A stretch of 64,000 nt of DNA from Streptomyces goshikiensis (GTDB taxonomy: Bacteria > Actinomycetota > Actinomycetes > Streptomycetales > Streptomycetaceae). The stretch lies in assembly GCF_014650555.1 (NCBI RefSeq), contig NZ_BMVE01000002.1:868001-932000 (forward strand). Reading direction: 5' to 3'. The notes beneath the pieces were generated by a model. It did not search any database, was not told where the DNA came from, and was given only the letters and a program-made list of their open reading frames with translations. Position 1 is the first letter of the stretch. The number at the start of each line of letters is the position of its first letter. Positions 44,077 to 53,315 of the stretch are shown one piece after another. A program made the position numbers and the translations under genes.

Positions 44077-44738
44077 TGGGACTGCACGACAACGGAACGG
44101 ACGGACCCGTGGCCGGGACCGGAGCCGGGGCGGACGGGGACGACGAGGAGCTGGCTGCGCTCGCGCTGAAGATCCTGGTGGCGGGCGGCTTCGGGGTCGG
44201 GAAGACCACCCTGGTCGGCTCGGTCAGTGAGATCCGGCCGCTGCGGACGGAGGAGGCGCTCAGCCGGGCGGGCGAACTGGTCGACGACACGGAGGGGGTG
44301 GACCAGAAGACCACCACGACCGTGGCCATGGACTTCGGGCGGATCACCATCCGGTCCGGGCTGTCGCTCTACCTGTTCGGCACGCCGGGGCAGGACCGCT
44401 TCTGGTTCATGTGGGACGAGCTGTCGCAGGGTGCGCTGGGCGCGGTGGTGCTCGCCGACACCCGGCGGCTGGAGGACTGTTTCCCGGCGGTGGACTACTT
44501 CGAGCACCGGCGGATCCCCTTCGTGGTGGCCGTCAACTGCTTCACGGAGGCCCGGCATCACGGGGCGCACGAGGTGTCGCGGGCGCTGGACCTGGACCAG
44601 GGGACTCCGGTGGTGCTCTGCGACGCGCGGGACCGGGACTCGGGGAAGGAAGTGCTGATCAGGCTGGTCGAGTACGCCGGGCGGGTGCACACCGCCCGGC
44701 TGCTCGAATCGGTGGAACCGCAGGCGGGCCCCGTGTGA
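44076..44738 (+). CDS. cvnD: ATP/GTP-binding protein, Ras-like GTPase (CvnD)
   Basis: The 220-residue GTPase has P-loop GGFGVGKTT, switch II FGTPGQDRF and base-recognition VAVNCF (NKxD replaced by NCFT, as usual for CvnD). It has no membrane anchor. It is the output GTPase of the conservon. The start is ATG at 44076, or GTG at 44073 overlapping the cvnC stop. It converges on a PPOX-type gene. Confidence 0.92.
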   Translation: MGLHDNGTDGPVAGTGAGADGDDEELAALALKILVAGGFGVGKTTLVGSVSEIRPLRTEEALSRAGELVDDTEGVDQKTTTTVAMDFGRITIRSGLSLYLFGTPGQDRFWFMWDELSQGALGAVVLADTRRLEDCFPAVDYFEHRRIPFVVAVNCFTEARHHGAHEVSRALDLDQGTPVVLCDARDRDSGKEVLIRLVEYAGRVHTARLLESVEPQAGPV

Positions 44739-44757
44739 GGAGCGCTGCGGCGGCCGG

Positions 44758-45195
44758 TCAGTCGGACACGCCCGCCACGGCGATCACCGTGTCGACCCGG
44801 ACGCGGACGAGGAGTTCGCCGGGCACGCCGTTGCGGCGGCCGAAGTCCTCGGCGCGCTCCTCGCCCATGTAGCGGGCGGCGATCCGGGTGGCCCAGCGGA
44901 CCATCTCGTCGGCGTCGTCGGCGTATTCGCTGATCTCGGCGCGGCCCTGGAGGACCACGTAGGAGAAGGGCGGCCGGTCGTCGTCCACGCACAGGGCGAC
45001 CCGGCCGTCACGGGCCAGATTGCGGCCCTTGACGGTGTCCTTGCCGGTGTTGAAAACGATCGAATCGCCGTCCAGGACGAACCAGATGGGTGCGATGTGC
45101 GGGCTTCCGTCCGCGCGGACGGTGGAGAGCTTTCCGGTGCGGGTGGCGTGCGACACGAAGGCGCGCCATTCCTCTTGAGTCATCTTCTTCGCCAT
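44758..45195 (-). CDS. PPOX-class F420- or FMN-dependent enzyme (pyridoxamine oxidase fold)
   Basis: The 145-residue split-barrel flavoprotein has GKLSTVRADGSPHIAPIWFVLDG in outline, then NTGKDTVKGRNLARDGRVALCVDD. This pattern fits the F420-dependent PPOX-class subgroup (TIGR03618-like). The ATG at 45195 has AAGGAGG upstream. It separates the conservon from the extra roadblock gene and is transcribed toward the conservon. Confidence 0.87.
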   Translation of the reverse strand: MAKKMTQEEWRAFVSHATRTGKLSTVRADGSPHIAPIWFVLDGDSIVFNTGKDTVKGRNLARDGRVALCVDDDRPPFSYVVLQGRAEISEYADDADEMVRWATRIAARYMGEERAEDFGRRNGVPGELLVRVRVDTVIAVAGVSD

Positions 45196-45301
45196 GGGGA
45201 CATCCTCCTTGCCGGAAACCGCCTGGTGGGCAAGGCTGGCCGCACGACTACGCGGGGCGGGGCGCGGCCACGGGGGCCGGGTCAACGGGGAGGGGCTCAA
45301 A

Positions 45302-45700
45302 ATGGCACTGGACAAGCAGCTTGACTGGCTGCTGGACGATCTGACGCGCAGGGTGCCGCAGGTCCGGCATGCGGTGGTGCTGTCCAACGACGGCCTGGTG
45401 ACGGGCGCGAGCGCCGGGCTGGAGCGGGAGGACGCGGAGCACCTCGCGGCCGTCGCCGCCGGGTTGCAGAGCCTGGCGAAGGGCTCGGGGCGGCATTTCC
45501 GGGCCGGTGAGGTGCGGCAGACCATGGTCGAGTTCGACGAGGGCGTGCTGTTCGTTCTGGCGGCGGGCGCGGGCAGCTGTCTGTGCGTACTGAGCGCCGC
45601 CGAGGCCGACATCGGCCAGATCGGGTACGAGATGACCCTGCTGGTCAACCGGGTGGGGGAACACCTGGGCGTCACCGAGCGCCGGATCACCGGGGGCTGA
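45302..45700 (+). CDS. Second roadblock/LC7 domain protein (CvnB-like)
   Basis: The 132-residue protein is very similar in layout to the conservon CvnB: DWLLDDLTRRVPQVRHAVVLSNDGLVTGASAG in outline, GRHFRAGEVRQTMVEFD, and a C-terminal NRVGEHLG. It has no partner GTPase or DUF742 gene beside it. The ATG at 45302 has GGGGAGGGG upstream. It may be an orphan regulator that exchanges with CvnB. Confidence 0.88.
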   Translation: MALDKQLDWLLDDLTRRVPQVRHAVVLSNDGLVTGASAGLEREDAEHLAAVAAGLQSLAKGSGRHFRAGEVRQTMVEFDEGVLFVLAAGAGSCLCVLSAAEADIGQIGYEMTLLVNRVGEHLGVTERRITGG

Positions 45701-45769
45701 CCTCCCCCGTTCCGGAGTTATCCACAGGCCTCGCGGGCTGTCGTCACTCTGAGTTACGGTCTTCGCAGA

Positions 45770-45784
45770 GAGTGATCGTCACTC
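45770..45784. promoter_or_regulatory. BldD-like palindrome before the DUF6397-type gene
   Basis: GAGTGA-TCG-TCACTC is a perfect palindrome, 13 bases before the start at 45798, and fits the published BldD pattern AGTGA(n)TCAC. TCACTCT at 45744-45750 forms a further arm with AGAGTGA at 45769-45775. Confidence 0.55.
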
Positions 45785-45797
45785 GCGGGGGAGGACT

Positions 45798-46622
45798 GTG
45801 ATGAAGGCCGAGGTACGAAAGCTCGACGCGCGGAAGACGGATGCGGGAGGGGATGCGCCGCCGGTATGGGTCGGCGGTGTCCGGGCGGCCGGTGAACTCG
45901 GCCTGCGCCGGGCCGAACTGGCCCGAGCCGTACAACTCGGCATGGTGCGCGCCGGACCCCCGGCTCCCGGCGGGGCGGCGCGCTTCGCCCAGGCCGAGCT
46001 GGACCGGGTCAGGGCGGCCGACGGCTTCCCGGAGGCGCTGCGCAGGCGGGTCGAGACCGTGGCCGGCGCGGACGCCGCGGCGGAGGCCCTCGCCATCAGC
46101 CCGAGCCGCTTCACCCGGCTCGCCCGCTGCGGGCGGGTCACCCCGGTCGGGTACCGCGTCAACCGCTACCGGGCCGTGGTCTGGCTCTACCTGGCGGCGG
46201 AGCTGAGGGAGTTCGCCGCCAGGGAGCCCGCGCTGCTGCGCGGCATCGCGCCGCCGGAGGACCGGGAGCTGATGACGGCCAAGGCGGACCTGCGCCCCCG
46301 CATGTGGCGGGAGCGGCATGTGGGGCTGCTGCTGAGACGGACCGCCGACCCCTGGGAGCGGGCGGCCGTCCTGGCCTCCGTACTGCCCGAGGCCGAGGCG
46401 CGGGAGGCCGTGCCCGATCCGGCGGAGCGGATCGTCCTCGCGGCCCTCGCCCCGCCCCCGCCCTACGGGCATCCGCAGATCCCGGCGGCCGCCGCCGTGG
46501 CGCTCAGGCTGCTGCGGGCGGATGAGCCGGAGGAGGTCCACTGGTACCGCACCAGCCTGGAGTTCGCCCTGACTGGCGCCCGGGATCAGTCGAAGTCGAC
46601 GGGGGAGAGGGGGCCGACGTAG
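45798..46622 (+). CDS. DUF6397-type protein with helix-turn-helix features
   Basis: The 274-residue protein is made of two HTH-like halves: AGELGLRRAELARAVQLGMV and AAEALAISPSRFTRLARCGRVTPVGYRVNRY. It resembles the streptomycete family I remember as DUF6397, and a DNA-binding role is plausible. The GTG at 45798 (ATG at 45801) has GGGGGAGGA upstream. A BldD-like palindrome lies just before it, hinting at developmental control. Its 3' end overlaps the YchJ-like gene on the other strand by 37 bases. Confidence 0.78.
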   Translation: MMKAEVRKLDARKTDAGGDAPPVWVGGVRAAGELGLRRAELARAVQLGMVRAGPPAPGGAARFAQAELDRVRAADGFPEALRRRVETVAGADAAAEALAISPSRFTRLARCGRVTPVGYRVNRYRAVVWLYLAAELREFAAREPALLRGIAPPEDRELMTAKADLRPRMWRERHVGLLLRRTADPWERAAVLASVLPEAEAREAVPDPAERIVLAALAPPPPYGHPQIPAAAAVALRLLRADEPEEVHWYRTSLEFALTGARDQSKSTGERGPT

Positions 46623-46987
46623 ACCCAGGCCCCGCCCTCGCGGGAGAAGGCGCTGTGCTCGCGCAGCGAACCGCTGTGCCCGCCCTCCCGATAGTGCGCC
46701 CGGAACTCCACCGAGCCCTCCGTCTCGAACATCCCGCCGCGCTCGGTGGCGAGGATCTCCAGCCGCTCCCAGCGCTGCGCGGGATCCAGGTCGAGACGGT
46801 CCGGGCGGGTGCCGGAGTGCCAGGACCGCAGCAGATAGGCGGTGTCCCCGACGGCGAACGCGCTGAAGCGGGAGCGCATCAGCAGCTCGGCGGTGGGTGC
46901 CTGCCCGGTACCGGAGTGGAAGCGGCCGCAGCACTCCGGGTAGGCGGCGGGCAGCCCGCAGGGACAGGGGAGGGCCGGGGTGGGCAT
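46586..46987 (-). CDS. YchJ family protein with SEC-C-like zinc motif
   Basis: The 133-residue protein has the N-terminal zinc motif CPCGLPAAYPECCGRFH, then the NTF2-like YchJ domain (AELLMRSRFSAFAVGDTAYLLRSWH). Function unknown. MPTPALPC at 46987 is taken as the start; an earlier ATG at 47023 would add 12 residues. Confidence 0.87.
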   Translation of the reverse strand: MPTPALPCPCGLPAAYPECCGRFHSGTGQAPTAELLMRSRFSAFAVGDTAYLLRSWHSGTRPDRLDLDPAQRWERLEILATERGGMFETEGSVEFRAHYREGGHSGSLREHSAFSREGGAWVYVGPLSPVDFD

Positions 46988-47070
46988 GGTGCGCTCAGCT
47001 CTTCGGAGTTCGGGACGGGTCATGGACGGGCCGGACCGGACCGGAGCGGGCCGGACCGGGGGAGGCCGGG

Positions 47071-47973
47071 CTACTGGGGTGAGACGGAAGGCTGGGCCGC
47101 CTTGGCGCCGTACGGGCGGAAGAGCCCTTCCTGCACCACGGAGACCAGCAGTCTCCCCTCCAGGTCGTAGATCCGGCCGCGGGCCAGGCCCCGGCCGCCG
47201 TGTGCGATGGGTGACTCCTGGTCGTACAGGAACCACTCGTCCGCCCGGAACGGCCGGTGGAACCACATGGCGTGGTCGAGCGAGGCCATGTCGAAACCGC
47301 GCATCCCCCACAGGGGCTCCACGGGAATGCGCACGGCATCGAGGAGGGTCATGTCACTGGCGTAGGTGAGGGCGCAGGTGTGCACGAGCGGGTCGTCCCC
47401 CAGCGGGCCGACCGCGCGCATCCACACCGCGCTGCGCGGATCGGCGTCCTTGAGCTCCTCGGGAGTCCAGCGGAGCCGGTCCGTGTACCGGATGTCGAAG
47501 GGCTGGCGGCGGGCCATCCGCTCCAGCGCCTCGGGCAGCGCCCCCAGGTGCTCGCGGATCTCGTCCGCGACCTTCGGGAGCGTGTCCGGGTGAGGGAAGT
47601 CGAGGCGAGGAGGCAGCTGGTGCTCGATGCTGCCCTCCTCCGGGTGATGGAAGGAGGCGGTCAGATTGAAGATGGTCTTGCCCTGCTGGACCGCGGTGAC
47701 CCGGCGCGTGGTGAAGGAACGCCCGTCGCGCACCCGCTCCACCTGGTACACGATCGGCACCCCCGGAATGCCGGGGCGCAGGAAGTACGCGTGCAGCGAA
47801 TGGACCGGGCGGTCGCTCTCGGTGGTGCGGCCCGCGGCCACCAGCGCCTGGCCGGCGACCTGCCCGCCGAAGACACGCTGGAGGGACTCCTGCGGGCTGG
47901 CGCCGCGGAAGATGTTGACCTCGATCTGCTCCAGGTCGAGCAGATCGACGAGCCTCTCGGCGGGATTCGTCAT
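47071..47973 (-). CDS. tesB: Acyl-CoA thioesterase II
   Basis: The 300-residue double-hotdog enzyme has typical TesB blocks: RVFGGQVAGQALVAAGRTT, HSLHAYFLRPG and, in the second half, ASLDHAMWFHRPFRADEWFLY, which carries the catalytic Asp. It hydrolyses medium and long acyl-CoAs. The ATG at 47973 has GGAGAAC eight bases upstream. It lies downstream of the helicase gene on the same strand, with 61 bases between. Confidence 0.93.
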   Translation of the reverse strand: MTNPAERLVDLLDLEQIEVNIFRGASPQESLQRVFGGQVAGQALVAAGRTTESDRPVHSLHAYFLRPGIPGVPIVYQVERVRDGRSFTTRRVTAVQQGKTIFNLTASFHHPEEGSIEHQLPPRLDFPHPDTLPKVADEIREHLGALPEALERMARRQPFDIRYTDRLRWTPEELKDADPRSAVWMRAVGPLGDDPLVHTCALTYASDMTLLDAVRIPVEPLWGMRGFDMASLDHAMWFHRPFRADEWFLYDQESPIAHGGRGLARGRIYDLEGRLLVSVVQEGLFRPYGAKAAQPSVSPQ

Positions 47974-48034
47974 CAGAGGTTCTCCACTGTCGGGTCCGGC
48001 GGCTCCGGCGGGTCCGGTCGCGCGCGGGGAAAGG

Positions 48035-50566
48035 TCAGAGCGCGCCGAGTTCGCCGACCGAGGTGACGCGGATGACGGCCCGGCCCTCCTCGTCGGAGGC
48101 CGCGAGGTCGACCTCGGCGCTGATGCCCCAGCCATGGTCCCCGTTCGGGTCGGCGAAGGTCTGGCGGACGCGCCACAGGCCGTGCTCCGCGTCCTCCTCG
48201 ATCATCAGCAGCTTCGGGCCGCGCGCGTCCGGGCCGGTGCCCAGGTCGTCGTACTCGTCCCAGTAGCCGTCCATGGCCTCGCCCCAGGCATCGGCGTCCC
48301 AGCCGGACTCGCCGTCCAGCTCGCCCAGCACGTTCACGTGGTCCAGGGCCGCCAGCTCCACGCGGCGGAACATCGCGTTGCGGACCAGGACGCGGAAGGC
48401 GCGGGCGTTCGCGGTGACCGGCTTGACCTGGTCGGCCTTCTCCTGGGCCTGCTCCGCCGTCTCCACCTCCGGGTTCGCCAGCTGCTCCCACTCGTCCAGC
48501 AGGCTGGAGTCGACCTGGCGGACCAGCTCGCCCAGCCAGGCGATGAGGTCCTGGAGGTCCTCCGACTTGAGGTCGTCGGGGATGGTGTGGTCCAGCGCCT
48601 TGTACGCGCCCGCCAGGTACCGCAGCACGATGCCCTCGGTGCGGGCCAGCTCGTAGAAGGAGGTGAACTCGGTGAAGGTCATCGCGCGCTCGTACATGTC
48701 GCGGATGATCGACTTCGGGGAGACGGGGTGGTCGCGGACCCACGGGTGGCTCTTGCTGTACACGTCGTAGGCGTGCAGGAGGAGCTCTTCGAGCGGCTTG
48801 GGATAGGTGACGTCCTGGAGCCGCTCCATCCGCTCCTCGTACTCGATCCCGTCGGCCTTCATGGCGCCCACGGCGATGCCGCGTTCCTTGTTCTGCTGGG
48901 CGGCCAGGATCTGGCGCGGGTCGTCGAGAGTGGACTCGACGACGGAGACCATGTCCAGCGCGTAGGAGGGGGACTCCGGGTCCAGCAGGTCGAAGGAGGC
49001 CAGAGCGAAGGTGGACAGCGGCTGGTTCAGCGCGAAGTCCTGCTGGAGGTCGACGGTGAGCCGGATGGTGCGGCCCTCCGCGTCCGGGGTGTCGAGCTTC
49101 TCGACCACACCGCCGTCCAGCAGCGAACGGTAGATCGCGATGGCCCGGCGGATGTGCCGCAGCTGGGCCTTGCGCGGCTCGTGGTTGTCCTCCAGGAGGT
49201 GGCGCATCGCCTTGAAGGCGTCGCCCGGGCGGGCGATGACCGACAGCAGCATGATGTTGGTGACCTTGAACCGCGAGGTCAGCGGCTCCGGGTCGGCGGC
49301 GATCAGCTTCTCGAAGGTGGTGTCGGACCACGCGACGAAGCCCTCGGGGGCCTTCTTGCGGACCACCTTGCGGCGCTTCTTCGGGTCGTCGCCCGCCTTC
49401 GCCAGGGCCTTCTCGTTCTCGATGACGTGCTCGGGCGCCTGGGCGACCACGAAGCCCGCCGTGTCGAAGCCGGCCCGGCCGGCCCGGCCGGCGATCTGGT
49501 GGAACTCGCGGGCGCGCAGCGTGCGGACCCGGTTGCCGTCGTACTTGGTGAGCGCGGTGAACAGCACCGTGCGGATCGGGACGTTGACGCCGACGCCCAG
49601 GGTGTCGGTGCCGCAGATCACCTTCAGCAGACCGGCCTGCGCGAGCTTCTCCACCAGGCGGCGGTACTTGGGCAGCATGCCCGCGTGGTGCACGCCGATC
49701 CCGTGCCGCACGTAGCGGGAGAGGTTCTGGCCGAACTTGGTGGTGAAGCGGAAGTTGCCGATCAGCTCGGCGATCTTGTCCTTCTCCTCACGGGTGCACA
49801 TGTTGATGCTCATCAGCGACTGCGCCCGCTCGACCGCCTGGGCCTGCGTGAAGTGCACGATGTACACCGGGGACTGCCGGGTCTCCAGCAGCTCGGTGAT
49901 GGTGTCCGTGATCGGGGTGGTGACGTACTCGTACGACAGCGGGACGGGCCGCGAGGCAGAGCGGACCACGGAGGTCGGCCGGCCGGTGCGCCGGGTCAGG
50001 TCCTCCTCGAACCGCTTCATGTCGCCGAGGGTCGCCGACATCAGGATGAACTGCGCCTGCGGCAGCTCCAGCAGCGGGATCTGCCAGGCCCAGCCACGGT
50101 CCGGCTCGGCATAGAAGTGGAACTCGTCCATCACGACCTGGCCGATGTCGGCGTACTTGCCGTCACGCAGGGCGATCGAGGCCAGTACCTCGGCCGTGCA
50201 GCAGATCACCGGGGCGTCCGCGTTCACGGAGGCGTCGCCGGTGAGCATGCCCACGTTCTCGGTGCCGAAGAGCTTGCACAGGTCGAAGAACTTCTCCGAC
50301 ACCAGCGCCTTGATCGGGGCGGTGTAGAAGGTGACCTTGTCCTGGGCCAGGGCGGTGAAGTGCGCACCGGCCGCGACCAGGCTCTTCCCGGAGCCGGTCG
50401 GGGTGGAGAGGATCACGTTGGCCCCGGAGACGACCTCGATCAGTGCCTCCTCCTGCGCCGGGTACAGGGTGATGCCCTGGTCCTCCGCCCACGAGGAGAA
50501 AGCCTCGAAGAGGGCATCGGGGTCGGCGTTCGGCGGGAGCTGATCAATGAGGGTCACACCCCCCAT
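48035..50566 (-). CDS. Ski2-like DEAD/DEAH-box RNA helicase
   Basis: The 843-residue superfamily 2 helicase has Walker A STPTGSGKS, motif II DEFH, motif III SATL, and motif VI QIAGRAGRAGFD, with a long C-terminal DUF3516-type region. Actinobacterial proteins of this type (HelY-related) are presumed RNA helicases in RNA turnover. The ATG at 50566 is used; GTG at 50557 is an alternative. It is divergent from the DUF457 gene. Confidence 0.92.
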   Translation of the reverse strand: MGGVTLIDQLPPNADPDALFEAFSSWAEDQGITLYPAQEEALIEVVSGANVILSTPTGSGKSLVAAGAHFTALAQDKVTFYTAPIKALVSEKFFDLCKLFGTENVGMLTGDASVNADAPVICCTAEVLASIALRDGKYADIGQVVMDEFHFYAEPDRGWAWQIPLLELPQAQFILMSATLGDMKRFEEDLTRRTGRPTSVVRSASRPVPLSYEYVTTPITDTITELLETRQSPVYIVHFTQAQAVERAQSLMSINMCTREEKDKIAELIGNFRFTTKFGQNLSRYVRHGIGVHHAGMLPKYRRLVEKLAQAGLLKVICGTDTLGVGVNVPIRTVLFTALTKYDGNRVRTLRAREFHQIAGRAGRAGFDTAGFVVAQAPEHVIENEKALAKAGDDPKKRRKVVRKKAPEGFVAWSDTTFEKLIAADPEPLTSRFKVTNIMLLSVIARPGDAFKAMRHLLEDNHEPRKAQLRHIRRAIAIYRSLLDGGVVEKLDTPDAEGRTIRLTVDLQQDFALNQPLSTFALASFDLLDPESPSYALDMVSVVESTLDDPRQILAAQQNKERGIAVGAMKADGIEYEERMERLQDVTYPKPLEELLLHAYDVYSKSHPWVRDHPVSPKSIIRDMYERAMTFTEFTSFYELARTEGIVLRYLAGAYKALDHTIPDDLKSEDLQDLIAWLGELVRQVDSSLLDEWEQLANPEVETAEQAQEKADQVKPVTANARAFRVLVRNAMFRRVELAALDHVNVLGELDGESGWDADAWGEAMDGYWDEYDDLGTGPDARGPKLLMIEEDAEHGLWRVRQTFADPNGDHGWGISAEVDLAASDEEGRAVIRVTSVGELGAL

Positions 50567-50701
50567 CTTGCCTGGCTTCCCCCCGGATGAGGGAACCGGC
50601 GGACGGAACGAAGATCACCGAGGGTACGCTGTGCCGTCGAGCGGGCCCGAGCGAAACCGTCGCCGGGGCCCGAACACACAGGACTGGGGCGGGAACGAAG
50701 C

Positions 50702-51493
50702 ATGATGGGTCCGGCGCACTCACTGTCCGGTGCAGCGGCCTGGCTGGGGGTGGGAGCGGCCATGTCGGCCGCCGGACACCCGATGCCGTGGCCGGTCCTC
50801 GTCGTCGGCGCGCTCATCTGCGCCGGCGCCGCCCTCGCCCCCGACCTCGACCACAAGTCGGCGACGATCTCGCGCGCCTTCGGTCCGCTCTCCCGGGGCC
50901 TGTGCGAGGTGGTCGACAAGATCTCGTACTCCGTCTACAAGGCCACCCGGGCCCCGCGCGACGCCCGCCGCACCGGCGGACACCGCACGCTGACGCACAC
51001 CTGGCTCTGGGCGGTCCTGATAGGGGGCGGCGCCTCCGCGCTCGCCGTCACCGCCGGGCGCTGGGGCGTGCTCGCGCTGCTCTTCGTCCACCTGGTGCTG
51101 GCCGTCGAAGGCCTGCTGTGGCGGGCCGCCCGGATGTCCAGCGACATCCTGGTCTGGCTGCTCGGGGCGACCAGCGCCTGGACCCTGGCCGGCGTGCTCG
51201 ACCAGCCCGGCAACGGTGCGGACTGGCTGTTCACCGGCCCCGGCCAGGAGTACCTCTGGCTCGGCCTGCCGATCCTGCTGGGCGCCCTCGTCCACGACAT
51301 CGGCGACGCCCTCACCGTCTCCGGCTGCCCGATCCTGTGGCCCCTCCCCATCGCCGGGAAGCGCTGGTACCCGATCGGCCCGCCGAAGGCGATGCGCTTC
51401 CGGGCCGGCAGCTGGGTGGAGCTCAAGGTCCTCATGCCGGTCTTCATGATCCTCGGCGGCGCCGGCGGAGCCTCCGCCCTCGGCTTCTTCTAG
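50702..51493 (+). CDS. DUF457-type membrane-bound metal-dependent hydrolase (YdjM-like)
   Basis: The 263-residue protein begins MMGPAHSLSGAAAWLG and has DLDHKSATISRAFGP and GGHRTLTHTWLW motifs, whose His/Asp residues resemble those of the YdjM/LexA-regulated membrane hydrolase family. About five hydrophobic segments are visible. Function is not established. It converges on an ABC transporter gene with a hairpin between them. Confidence 0.9.
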   Translation: MMGPAHSLSGAAAWLGVGAAMSAAGHPMPWPVLVVGALICAGAALAPDLDHKSATISRAFGPLSRGLCEVVDKISYSVYKATRAPRDARRTGGHRTLTHTWLWAVLIGGGASALAVTAGRWGVLALLFVHLVLAVEGLLWRAARMSSDILVWLLGATSAWTLAGVLDQPGNGADWLFTGPGQEYLWLGLPILLGALVHDIGDALTVSGCPILWPLPIAGKRWYPIGPPKAMRFRAGSWVELKVLMPVFMILGGAGGASALGFF

Positions 51494-51501
51494 CGGCGCG
51501 T

Positions 51502-51527
51502 CCCCGCCCGGCGGTCGCCGGGCGGGG
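51502..51527. terminator. Bidirectional terminator hairpin
   Basis: CCCCGCCCGGCG (51502-51513) and CGCCGGGCGGGG (51516-51527) form a nearly loop-less 11-12 base stem between the convergent DUF457 and ABC genes. Confidence 0.8.
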
Positions 51528-51533
51528 CACCGG

Positions 51534-53315
51534 TCAGCCGTGCCAGGAGCGCCACAGGGCCGCGTAGGCGCCGTCCGCCGCGACCAGGTCGTCGTGGGAG
51601 CCGAGTTCGCTGATGCGGCCGTCCTCGACCACCGCGATCACGTCCGCGTCGTGCGCGGTGTGCAGCCGGTGGGCGATCGCGATGACGGTGCGGCCGTCCA
51701 GCACCCGGGCCAGCGAGCGCTCCAGGTGCCGGGCGGCCCGGGGGTCCAGCAGCGAGGTGGCCTCGTCCAGGACCAGCGTGTGCGGGTCCGCCAGCACCAG
51801 CCGGGCCAGCGCAACCTGCTGGGCCTGCGCCGGAGTCAGCGCGCTGCCGCCGGAGCCGACCTCGGTGTCCAGGCCGGACTCCAGGGAGCGGGCCCAGCCG
51901 TCCGCGTCGACCGCGCCCAGCGCCGCCCACAGCTCGGCGTCCTCCGCGCCCGTACGGGCCAGCCGGAGGTTGTCCCGCAGCGAGCCCACGAACACGTGGT
52001 GCTCCTGGTTGACCAGCGCCACGTGCTCGCGCACCCGCTCCGCCGGCATGTGCGCCAGCCGGGCACCGCCGAGGGTGACCTCGCCGGTCCGGGGCGCGTA
52101 GATGCCCGCCAGCAGCCGGCCCAGCGTGGACTTGCCCGCGCCGGAGGGGCCCACCAGAGCCATCCGGGTGCCCGGCGGCACCGACATCGACACCTGGTGC
52201 AGGACGTCCACGCCCTCCCGGTACCCGAACCGCACCTCATCGGCGCGCACCGCCCGGCCGTCGGGGGAGACGGCCGCGTCGCCCGCATCCGGCTCGATCT
52301 CCCGGACGCCCACCAGCCGGGCCAGCGACACCTGGGCGATCTGCAGCTCGTCGTACCAGCGCAGGATCAGCCCGATCGGGTCGACCATCATCTGCGCCAG
52401 CAGCGCGCCCGTGGTCAGCTGCCCCACCGACATCCAGCCCCGCAGCACGCAGTACCCGCCGATCATCAGCACGGCGCCGAGGATCGTCACGTACGTGACG
52501 TTGATGACCGGGAAGAGGACCATCCGCAGGAACAGCGTGTACCGCTCCCACTCCGTCCAGGACTTGATCCGCCGCTCCGACAGCGCGATCCGGCCCGGCC
52601 CCAGCCGGTGCGCCTCGACCGTGCGGCCCGCGTCCACCGTCTCGGTCAGCGCCGCCGCGACCGCCGCGTACCCGGCCGCCTCCGAGCGGTACGCCGACGG
52701 CGCCCGCTTGAAGTACCAGCGGCAGCCGATCACCAGCACCGGCAGTGCCAGCAGCGCGGCCAGCGCCAGCTGGGGCGCGGTCACCGCGAGCGCCCCGTAC
52801 AGCAGCCCGGCCCACACCACGCCGATGGCGAGCTGCGGGACCGCCTCCCGCATGGCGTTGGCGAGCCGGTCGATGTCGGTGGTGATCCGCGACAGCAGGT
52901 CACCGGTGCCCGCCCGCTCCAGCACACCCGGCGGCAGGCCCACCGAGCGCACCAGGAAGTCCTCGCGCAGATCGGCCAGCATCTCCTCGCCGAGCATCGC
53001 CCCGCGCAGCCGGACCAGCCGGACGAAGAACGTCTGCACCGCCAGCGCCAGCGCGAACAGCAGCGCCACCCGCCCCAGATGGAGCTCGCGCGCCCCCGCC
53101 GAGAGCTCGTCCACGACCCCGCCCAGCAGGTACGGGCCGACCATGGAGGCGATCACCGCGACCGCGTTCACCGTCACCAGCAGCACGAAGGCCCGCCGGT
53201 GCCGGCGCGACAGCTCGCGCACATATCCCCGTACGGTCGCTCCCGAGCCCACGGGCAGGGTCGCGGCCGATGCGGGGGCCGCCGGATCGTGCTCCGGTGG
53301 CGCCACGCCGATCAT
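51534..53315 (-). CDS. ABC exporter half-transporter, canonical Walker A but degenerate signature
   Basis: The 593-residue protein has six membrane segments and a C-terminal ATPase domain: Walker [10 protein letters not shown], Walker B LVLDEAT and H-loop AIAHRL are all normal. The signature motif LSGGQ is replaced by LTPAQ. Its partner, encoded upstream and overlapping by ATGA, has the reverse pattern. Together they should form a heterodimeric exporter with one active ATP site, made of this protein's Walker motifs and the partner's signature. Substrate unknown. Confidence 0.93.
   Translation of the reverse strand: MIGVAPPEHDPAAPASAATLPVGSGATVRGYVRELSRRHRRAFVLLVTVNAVAVIASMVGPYLLGGVVDELSAGARELHLGRVALLFALALAVQTFFVRLVRLRGAMLGEEMLADLREDFLVRSVGLPPGVLERAGTGDLLSRITTDIDRLANAMREAVPQLAIGVVWAGLLYGALAVTAPQLALAALLALPVLVIGCRWYFKRAPSAYRSEAAGYAAVAAALTETVDAGRTVEAHRLGPGRIALSERRIKSWTEWERYTLFLRMVLFPVINVTYVTILGAVLMIGGYCVLRGWMSVGQLTTGALLAQMMVDPIGLILRWYDELQIAQVSLARLVGVREIEPDAGDAAVSPDGRAVRADEVRFGYREGVDVLHQVSMSVPPGTRMALVGPSGAGKSTLGRLLAGIYAPRTGEVTLGGARLAHMPAERVREHVALVNQEHHVFVGSLRDNLRLARTGAEDAELWAALGAVDADGWARSLESGLDTEVGSGGSALTPAQAQQVALARLVLADPHTLVLDEATSLLDPRAARHLERSLARVLDGRTVIAIAHRLHTAHDADVIAVVEDGRISELGSHDDLVAADGAYAALWRSWHG

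Noticed and set aside
45718..45726. TTATCCACA, a perfect DnaA box
   Set aside because: Single copy beside ordinary genes; an origin would need many boxes and dnaA/dnaN nearby.
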